Shown here: one piece after another, positions 56,167 to 64,000 of the stretch
How the letters are laid out: every line of letters starts with the position of its first letter
Position numbering within the stretch: the first letter of the stretch is position 1
Source of the DNA: Sapria himalayana
Lineage: Eukaryota > Streptophyta > Magnoliopsida > Malpighiales > Rafflesiaceae
Reading direction: 5' to 3'
Length of the DNA stretch: 64,000 nucleotides
Assembly: GCA_029783825.1 (NCBI GenBank)
Contig: JAREIK010000374.1
Location: 164,468-228,467, forward strand
Notes under the pieces: model-generated
Database searches by the model: none
What the model was told of the DNA's origin: nothing
The model's input: the letters and a program-made list of their open reading frames with translations, nothing else
Translations under genes and position numbers: made by a program

Positions 56167-58162
56167 AGATTGATAGATGTAAAGATAGACAGACAAATAG
56201 ATAGAATGAGAGATTGACAGATAGATAGCATATAGACAAATAGATAGATAGAGAGATAAACAAACAGATAGACATATAAATATATAGACAGATAGACACA
56301 TAGATATATATACATTTAGAAAGACAGATAGATAGACAAATAGATAGTCATATAGATAGAAATATAGATAGACATACAGATAAATAGAAAGATAGTTAGA
56401 TAGATAGTTATATAGATAGCCATATTGATATGTAGATCGATAGTTAGATATATATTTATATAAATAGTTAACAAAAAGATATACAAAAAGATAGACGGAT
56501 TGATTGACATATTTATAGATAGAAAAATAGAGAGATAGTCAGACATATAGACATACAAATAGACAGACTATAGATTGACAAATAGAGAGCTAGACATATA
56601 AATAAATAGACATACGGATAGAAAGATATATTAATAGAAAGATAGACATATAGCTAGATAGATAGATAGATGGACAAATATATAAAAAGATAGACAGATA
56701 GATATAAATAAATATAGATAGATAGATAAATTGATTAATTAATAGATAGATAGGTTGATAGACAGATAGATGGAAAGATAGATAGAGAGATAGACAGATA
56801 GATTAGTAGTCTGATAGATAGATAGACACACAAATAGATAGACATATAGATAGATAGACACACAAATAGATAGACACACAAATTGATAGACATATAGATA
56901 GTTGACAGACAGAAAAACAGATAGATAGATAGATAGATACACACACAAATATACAAATAGAAAGATATACAATTAGATAGATATGTCGAAAAAAAGATAG
57001 ATTAATATACAAATAGATAGACAGATATAATGACAAAGATAAAGATAGATAAATAGATGGATTGATATACGAATAGAGAGACCGATAGATAGATGTATTG
57101 ATAAATGGTTAGATAGATTGTTAAAAAATTTGATAGATAGGCAGATATATAAATGAATAAATTGATAGATAAATAGATGGATATAGTTAGAAAAATAGGT
57201 AGATAGATAAACAGATATATAGATAGACTATTAAATAGAGAAATAAATAAATAGATAGCAAGATACATAGGTAGATAGGTAGATAGATAAATAAACATAT
57301 AGATTATAGACAAATAGATAAATATATAGATATATTATTAGATGACAGACATATTGATTAATAGATATATAGATATAGATATATATATATATATAGTCAA
57401 AAAGATATGAAGATAATTACAGAAAGATAGACAAATAGATACGTAGATATGTATACAAATAGATAAATAGATATATAGTTATGTTGACAGATAGATAGAG
57501 AAATAGATAGATAGATAGATATAACAAAAGATATATAAATATATAGATAAAAATATATATAGATAGATAGATAGATAGAGAAATTGATAGAGAGATGATA
57601 GACATATACATAAATAAATAGTTAGATAAATTGATTGATTGACAAATAAATAGACTGATAAAAGATTGATTGATTGATAGAAAAATTTTGGATAGACAGA
57701 TAGATAGACAAATAGATAAATAGATAGATAGTTAGATAGTTAGATAGATAAAAATATAGAAAGATAGATAGAAAGATACATAGACAGTTAGATAATTAGA
57801 TAGATTGATAGATTGATAGACAAATAATTAGATATTTTGATAGACATATAGATATATAAATAGATAGATATAGATAGATAGAATGATAGATAGATAGACT
57901 AAAAGATAGATGGATAAACAAAAAGATAGACAGATAGATCTTCCGGATAGTTTGTCATATATATAGAAATAGAGATAGATGGATAGATAGACATATATAT
58001 AGAAAGAAAGATAGATGGATATATAGACTTATAGTTAGAGGATAGATAGTTGGAGAGATATATAGATAAATAGATAGATTGATGTCTAGAAAAATAGATA
58101 GAAAGATGCACATAAAGTTAGACAGTAGACAGATAGAAAACTAGATAAATAGATAGATAGAT

Positions 58163-58165
<3 letters not shown>

Positions 58166-58214
<49 letters not shown>
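58166..58214. repeat. (TA)n tract within the right GATA array
   Basis: About 49 bp of uninterrupted TA alternation, self-complementary, similar to those at 32,380-32,444 and 59,592-59,646. Confidence 0.9.
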
Positions 58215-58219
<5 letters not shown>

Positions 58220-59078
58220 AATAGAAAGGTAGATTGATAGACAGATAGATAGAATGATAATTAGATAATCAAAAAGATAAATAGATGGACAAATATGCAG
58301 ATAGATTGATAGACATATAGATAGATAAATAGATAGATAGATATATAGACAAACAGATAGATAGATAGATAGACAAGTAGACAGAAAGATTGGAAAATAG
58401 ATAGATTGACAAGTAGATAGATAGAAAGATAGATAGACAGATAGATAGTCAGATAGATAAATAAATTTATAGACAAATATATAGAAATATAGTTAGACAT
58501 ATAGATAGATAGATGGATTGATAGTCACATAGTTAAATCGATAAATTGACATATTGATAGATAGATAGTCAGATAAATATATAAACAAATAGATAATAGA
58601 AAGATAGACATAAAGATATACAAATTATTAAAAAAATAGATCAATAGATATATTGATAGATTGATAGACAAATAAATAGATAGATAGATAGATTGATTGA
58701 TTCATAGATCCACAGATAGAAATATATGCAATTTGATAAACACATATACAGATAGATAGATAGACAAGATGTTAGATAGATATACAGACAGATAGGTTGA
58801 CAGATAAAGAAACATCATAGACATATATATAGACATGTAAATCGATAGACACATAGATGGACTGATAGATAAATAGATAGATTGACAGATAAACTATCAG
58901 ATAGACATATAAATATACAAACAGATAGGTTGACAAATAGATAGATAGACAGATACATAGACTGACTGACTGACTGATAGATAGATAAACAGATAGATAA
59001 ATAAATAGAGAGATAGATAGTTAGATAGATAGACATATAGATAGATAGCTAGATAGACATAAAGACAGACATATAAAT

Positions 59079-59587
59079 TGATATTACTGTATATGTAATT
59101 TGTTTTTTGATAATCTATTTGTATAACCAAATATTTCTGTTTTAATATTTTCATGTAAGTGCAGGAAAGGAAATATTAAGAGGCTGGGGATGTAGCAGGA
59201 GCATAATAATGGAGGTCCCTCTCTGGTTAAATGAACCGAAATAAAATTTTAATTATAAATGTTTGTAATTTTAATTTTGGGTGGATATTTTTTGGACCTA
59301 GTTAACTGTTCATCGTCTCTCTCTCTTCTCTCTGTGCTCTTTATCGTGACTGTTCTGTGATGCATACTGTACGACTATATTTTGGTTGGTTTAATATGTA
59401 ATGCATAAGTATTTTCTAGTAGATGTAGCTAGTCGTGCTGAGCGACTAGCGAACCACATTATTTTTGGTGTTTATTTCATGTTTTTGTCGTGGTTGGTTG
59501 CTGGATTGGATATATATATATTGCTTGTTTTCTGTTGTTTCTATTGTTTCTGTATCTTAATATCACTACTATGGAAGTGCAATTGCC

Positions 59588-59592
<5 letters not shown>
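59079..59592. other. Non-repeat island within the GATA array
   Basis: About 514 bp of ordinary-composition DNA, the only sizeable non-GATA stretch in the right array. It starts TGATATTACTG and ends GCCCAACA, so it begins with TG and ends with CA. It includes ACCGAAATAAAATTTTAA, a pyrimidine-rich TCTCTCTCTCTTCTCTCT block and a perfect hairpin (CTAGTCG at 59,429, CGACTAG at 59,443). This could be a solo LTR of a retrotransposon, but I found no clear target duplication. The + frame at 59,401-59,685 runs into the TA tract and is not convincing as a gene. Confidence 0.45.

Positions 59593-59646
<54 letters not shown>
59592..59646. repeat. (TA)n tract at the edge of the non-repeat island
   Basis: About 55 bp of TA alternation joins the non-repeat island to the last section of GATA array. 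Confidence 0.9.
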
Positions 59647-59650
<4 letters not shown>

Positions 59651-60379
59651 TAGACAAACAAAAAGGTTGTCTTATGAATAGATAGATAGAGAGATAGATA
59701 TATAGATATTTAGATAGATAAATAGACAAATAGATAGACTGATACACAGATAGATAGATAAACAAATAGCCAGATATATATACAGACAGATAGACAGATT
59801 GATAGATAGACAGATAGACAGATCGATAGGTAGATAGAAACATAGACAGATATATATATATATATATATAAAGAGATAGATAGAAAGATTGATAAAATAT
59901 AGATATATAAATAGACGAACATATAGATATATAGATAGTCAAACATATAGACAGACATATAAATAGATATATATACAAACTAATATATATACATATAGAC
60001 AAACATAAATATTGATTGATTGGTAGATAGATAGATAGACAAATAGATAGACTGATAGGCTGAAGATTGATAGATAGATAGAAAGACAGATAGACAGATG
60101 GATAGATAGATAGGTAAATATATATACAAATAAATAAATAAATAAATAGAGATATAGATAGAAAAATAGAAAATAGATATATAGACAAATATATAGATAT
60201 GTAGACAAATAAGTAGATAGATAGATAGACAAATAGACAGGCAGAATACTAACAGATAGAAAAATAGAAAGATAGATAGAAAGATATATAGATAGAAAAA
60301 TATAAAGACAGGTAGAAACAAAGATAGAAAGATACATAGATAGACAGATGTATGGATGGATGGATAGTTGGATATATAG
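59647..60379 (+). repeat. GATA array, last section
   Basis: Some 730 bp of GATA repeat with the usual variants and one TA run (about 59,849-59,870). It stops at 60,379, directly before a CACTA left terminus; the last triplet is TAG. Confidence 0.93.
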
Positions 60380-60660
60380 CACTACAAGAAAAATCCCAAA
60401 TAGCTAATGAATATTCCCTTGCTAAATGAAGGTTTTCCTTCGCTAAACAGAATATAATGATGGGTTAATGATGGAACCTTTTCCAATCTAAAGTGCCCGT
60501 CACTAAAAATTAACTAGGTAAAGACTCCCTAGCTAAATAATTTTAGCGACCGAAAATTAACTAGCTAAAATACTGATTTCCATAGCTAAATTAGTAGAGA
60601 AAAATTCCCTAGCTAAATTAGCAAAGGAAAAATCCCTATCTATTTTCATTCCAAAACTAT
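60380..60660 (+). repeat. Left terminus of CACTA element C
   Basis: It reads CACTACAAGAAAAATCCCAA, followed by TAGCTAATGAATATTCCC, AACTAGGTAAAGACTCCC and TAGCAAAGGAAAAATCCC subterminal motifs. It matches the left terminus of B in sequence and order. GATA array abuts it on the left. The right end of C was not found before the window end. Confidence 0.85.
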
Positions 60661-60879
60661 TTTCACAATTTTATTTTTTTTCAAAAAATTTAATTAAATA
60701 ATTTAATATTTTTCTATTAAATTGAAAAAAAATAGAAACTATAAATGATAATTTATAATTAAAAAAAATAAAATCATTTAATAAATTATTTTGATACAAT
60801 ATTTTATAGCTTATTCGTTAATATAATAAAAATATAACCAAATTTTATTACATCTTATTCATCATTGTTTCTAAATGAC
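60661..60879. other. AT-rich spacer in the left end of C
   Basis: AT-rich spacer with no gene, corresponding to 36,540-36,700 in B. Confidence 0.6.
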
Positions 60880-61200
60880 AGTGCATAAAGTATATCTATC
60901 CATGCATTAATGGTGCTTTCTCTTCCTTAGCTCTCCTGATCACCATCTTTCTACTACGACAAAGCTGTCGGAGTCATTGGTCGGGGTGCATCATGTCAAG
61001 TAAAAAAATTTTTTACTTATACAAGCTTCGTATGGGGAACAATACGGTACTATATCTCTATGAAATTTAAACCAGTCAATAAAATCAAAATATTTAATTA
61101 AAAAATGTTATGTTTTAATAACTATATAATATTATAGTATATATGTACATATATACTATAGTGTATATGTACATATATACTAGCATTTCACTAGTTACAT
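60880..61200 (+). repeat. Inner block of the CACTA end (copy in C)
   Basis: Carries GACAGTGCATAAAG near 60,889, CTCTCCTGATCACCATC near 60,931, ACAAGCTTCGTATGGGGA near 61,021, CAGTCAATAAAATCAAAA near 61,074, and a TAGCATTTCACTAG segment near 61,181. Closely matches A 8,880-9,240 inverted and B 36,770-37,250 directly. Confidence 0.72.
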
Positions 61201-61362
61201 ATATTACTGTAATATATGTACATATAAACTGAGTATATATATACTCAGTATATATATACAAATAATACTATAGTAGTATATGTACATATACTGAGTATAT
61301 ACATATGTATATATAGAGTATATACGTACATATATACCGAGTATATACGTACGTATATACCA
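61140..61362. repeat. TATGTACATA / TATACGTACGTATA palindrome cluster
   Basis: Short palindromes built on GTAC within TATA context, separated by ACTGAG or CCGAG. They match the 8,640-8,960 cluster of A in inverted order and resume at 61,985-62,048. Confidence 0.75.
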
Positions 61363-61984
61363 CATTTGTTGCTGCTGTTGCTACCACTAATAATAAAATT
61401 GGGGCAGGCGATGATGCTCTACTAATGGACTTCCCTGCCAACCACTCATTTTTAGATTGAGTGAGTTTTTGATAAGATGATGAGTTGCTTCTCCCAAAAT
61501 GGGACCTAATATTCCTCCCAGCACTCGCAACGTGTAAAAATGGGGTAATGTTACATTTTAACTTTCGATTCAATATAGTTTTGTAAAATCTAATGAAATT
61601 AAATGACACTACACGAGCAGCAGCATCATCATCATCCTAAGACCTGATATAATTAGAACCAATCATTATAGAATCTACAACAAGAAAACTTATTTCCGCA
61701 TAAATACGCTTTGTACCATATGATAATTGAATACTTACCCAATTACTAAAAGATTTAAGAACACCCTCTATCTACTTGGCTTGCCTGGACCAGAAATATC
61801 TTCATGCCACAGTCTTAGGGAAGGTCTAATATCCATGGCTTATATGACCTGCATCAGTAAATAATTCATGATGATGACCAAACTAGCCCTAGCAATTATA
61901 TATTCAAACGTGTGTGTGTGTGTGTGTGTGTGTATAAATGGATGTGTATGTATGACAATATATACATGTCTATAAATAAATATA
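61363..61984. other. Unidentified, possibly captured, sequence
   Basis: This stretch is less AT-rich than its surroundings and lies between two palindrome clusters. A minus-strand frame from 61,609 reads through FLHVASAGRNIRSHFGRSNS and KNEWLAGKSISRASSPAPIL, then runs into the palindrome repeat. I recognise no family. A GT microsatellite lies at 61,910-61,933. Its setting, like that of XRN and HD-Zip pieces, suggests captured host DNA. Confidence 0.35.
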
Positions 61985-62048
61985 TGCACCCACTTACGTA
62001 TATACCGAGTATATACATACGTATATACCGAGTATATACGTACATATA
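61985..62048. repeat. Palindromic TATAC repeat before terminus D
   Basis: Three TATATACC-GAG-TATATAC units, like those at 61,300-61,362 and 8,640-8,740, end 24 bp before the CACTA terminus at 62,072. Confidence 0.7.
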
Positions 62049-62071
62049 AATATAATCACATAGCCTCAGAT

Positions 62072-63030
62072 CACTACAAGAAAATATCAATTTAGCTAGG
62101 GAATTTTAGATAGGGATCAATCCCTAGCTAAAATGCTAGGGATTAGGTAAGGAATAGTAAGGGATTTATGATTTTTCTTTGAAAAAAAATAGCACTGGAT
62201 TAGCGAGGGAAAATTTTTCAAAAATTCTGCTCAAAAAAACTCGGATATTAGCGAAGGATTTAGCGACGGAAAATTTTCATAGCTTCCGCTCAAGAAAAGT
62301 GGGGATTTTAGCGATAGATTTAGCGACAGATTTTCTCTTGCTAATAAAATCCTTGATTTAGTGATGGATTTGGCGAAAATTTTTCTTTGCTAATAAAATC
62401 ATTGATTTAGTGATGGGTTTTCCCTTAATAATAAAATATTTGATTTAGTGACGGATTTTCCCTTGCAAATAAAATCATTTGATTAAGCGACGAATTTAGC
62501 GAGAGATTTTTCCTTGCTAATAAAATCTTTGATTTAGCAATGGATTTTCTCTTGCTTATAATATCCTTGATTTAGTGACAGATTTAGCGACAGATTTACC
62601 ATTGCTAATAAAATCCTTGATTTATCTATAGATTTAGCGATAGATTTTTTCTAACTAATAAAAGTAGTAATTTAGCTATGGTTTTAGCGACGAATTTTCC
62701 CTAGCTAATAAAATCCTTATTTTAGCAACGGTTTTAGCCAGCGAATATCCCTAGCTAATAAAATCCATAAATTAGTGATGGATTTAGTGACAGAATTTCC
62801 ATAGAAAATAAAATCCATTAATTTTGCGATGGATTTAGCGACAAAATTTCTCTAGCTAATTATTAGTGAAGAATTTTTCCTAGCTAATTAGATCCCAATA
62901 TAATCTGCCACTAATTTTTTCGTAATTTCTGACCAAAGAAAAACAAAGATTTTAGCGACGGAATTTCCCTAGATAATTATTCGCGATGGATTTTCTATAG
63001 CTAATTTAAATCCGTCACTAAATAATTATC
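62072..63030 (-). repeat. Inverted right-type terminus of CACTA element D with subterminal array
   Basis: The terminus reads CACTACAAGAAAATATCAAT, then TTTAGCTAGGGAATTTTAG and ATCAATCCCTAGCTAAAA. This is the reverse complement of the right end of A (12,078 leftward). A long run of diverged units of about 40-60 bp follows, each with AATCCTTGATTTAG, TAGCGACGGATTTT and CCCTAGCTAATAAAA motifs. These are typical CACTA subterminal repeats, likely TNPA-type binding sites. A + open frame at 62,179-62,361 is only this repeat read in frame. Element D extends right beyond the window, nested in or abutting C. Confidence 0.85.
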
Positions 63031-64000
63031 TGAATTTATTTTTTTATTAGTTTATATATAATTAGAATCGATAATTCTTTAAATATTTTTTTTCAAAATA
63101 TATGCATTTAGCTAGGGGTTTTTTTAGCTATTTGGGTGAGTTATAAAATATGTTGCTAATCTTCAATGATATTTTTTAAGCATTATTTATTTTAATATTT
63201 TATATAATTTTTTATATTAAAGGTATGTCATGGTCTATATATAGCGATCCTTGAATTACACAATCTTCTCATATAATAATTTAAATTTGATATTATAAAA
63301 AAAAATTAATATATAAATACTAATACAAATTTATATTAAATATGATTAAAATAATATTTTTTGATTATTATTTAATTAAATTATTATACTTAATTTTATC
63401 TGAAATATTTATTTATGATATTTAAATATTTGTATTACAAAACATTATATAATTTTTTATATAATTATAATATTTATAAAATATTTTAATTAATAAATAA
63501 AAATTACAACTGATAAAAAACTAAAATAAACAAATGTTTGATTAAAAAAAATTTATAACATTATATGAATAAACGAATAAATAAATAAATATTTATAAAA
63601 ATAAAAGTATAAAATAATATTTTTATTATTTTATGAATTTTTAAAAAATATAATGACTAAATGTTTTTTAATTTTTGAATTATAAAAAATAATATTTAAT
63701 TTTTGCATACAATTTAAAAGAAAAAAGTTGATATTTTAAGATTAATATATTGTTGTTTTAAATTACATCAAAAAAATTTTGATAGTTTAAAAAATTAATA
63801 TTTTAGTGTGGTTATTAAATGAACACTTCAAGCATTAAGATTGATAATGATTAAAAGATTCAAATTATATGCTTTTATAATTATTTCATATTATATTAAT
63901 AAAAAATAAATTGAATTCTTATAAATTTATAACCATATAATATATATATGTGTGTGTGTGTGAATACTTTATTAATATATAAAATTATTTTATTTATTTA
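63031..64000 (-). other. AT-rich inner part of the end of D
   Basis: Very AT-rich, no gene. The landmark GGTATGTCATGGTCTATATA (63,222-63,241) and the TCTTCTCATATAATAATTTA segment near 63,265 are the inverse of 11,280-11,350 in A. TTTATAACCATATAATATAT near 63,925 is the inverse of about 10,630-10,650. So the homology of D with A runs at least 1.9 kb inward. Confidence 0.65.

Larger units (their letters stand above)
44926..59080 (+). repeat. Degenerate GATA tetranucleotide array, right part
   Basis: Continuation of the same GATA array beyond element B, with the same strand, variant units and TA interruptions. The first few dozen bases (AACTAGAAAGATGGATAG) already show the repeat. The minus-strand open frames have the same low-complexity make-up as on the left and are not genes. 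The array is interrupted at 59,081 by a non-repeat island. Confidence 0.95.

Noticed and set aside
12079..60379. CRISPR-like array or satellite with fixed monomer
   Set aside because: There are no constant repeats with unique spacers. The only basic period is 4 bp, with irregular larger duplications.
12079..60379. Telomeric repeat
   Set aside because: No TTTAGGG or TTAGGG-type runs were seen; the unit is GATA.
44928..60382. The same type of minus-strand frames in the right array, some with Cys-Val runs
   Set aside because: They arise from GATA and CA microsatellite sequence. Overlapping frames on the same strand cannot all be genes.
61268..61609. Minus-strand 113-codon frame as a real gene
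   Set aside because: Its last third is the palindromic repeat. The first part reads like protein but matches no family, so it is noted only as possible captured DNA.
62179..62361. 60-codon + frame
   Set aside because: It is the subterminal repeat unit of D read in frame; the peptide repeats with the DNA unit.

Overview
This window looks like AT-rich, transposon-dense, gene-poor DNA from a flowering plant; the species cannot be told. The plant call rests on CACTA (En/Spm) elements with TNP2-type and Ptta/En/Spm-type transposase remnants, a plant HD-Zip I homeobox fragment, and a small hAT-type element. No intact host gene, tRNA, rRNA or CRISPR array is visible.

Layout. (1) 1-12,078 is the right part of a large CACTA element ('A'). 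It holds a decayed TNP2 transposase (404-4,080), a decayed second transposase gene ending in a coiled coil (4,210-5,990), a captured fragment of a 5'-3' exoribonuclease (XRN) gene that keeps an intron (about 7,255-8,560), and a long AT-rich right end stopping at ...CTTATAGTG at 12,078. (2) 12,079-36,222 is about 24 kb of degenerate GATA tetranucleotide array. (3) 36,223-44,925 is an 8.7-kb CACTA element ('B') with both ends visible. It carries captured gene pieces, including an HD-Zip I fragment and an unidentified minus-strand multi-exon gene, and a nested 660-bp hAT-like element. (4) 44,926-60,379 is a further 15.5 kb of GATA array in the same orientation, with one 0.5-kb non-repeat island. 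(5) 60,380 to the end holds the left end of a CACTA element ('C') and, from 62,072, the terminus of another ('D') that runs off the window.

Main points. All four boundaries of the GATA arrays coincide with CACTA termini. Both arrays have GATA on the + strand, so B most simply split one array of about 40 kb. The array has been reshaped by internal duplications: one tandem of about 1.75 kb, one of about 2.3 kb, and many short ones whose measured periods are multiples of 4. A sequence block deep inside A's right end recurs in the same outer-to-inner order near the left ends of B and C, which suggests unusually long inverted termini.

The many long minus-strand open frames rich in Tyr-Leu-Ser-Ile are a by-product of the repeat: TATC has no stop codon in any frame. 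They are not annotated as genes. Everything here comes from reading the sequence by eye; homology calls are from recognised motifs, not searches.
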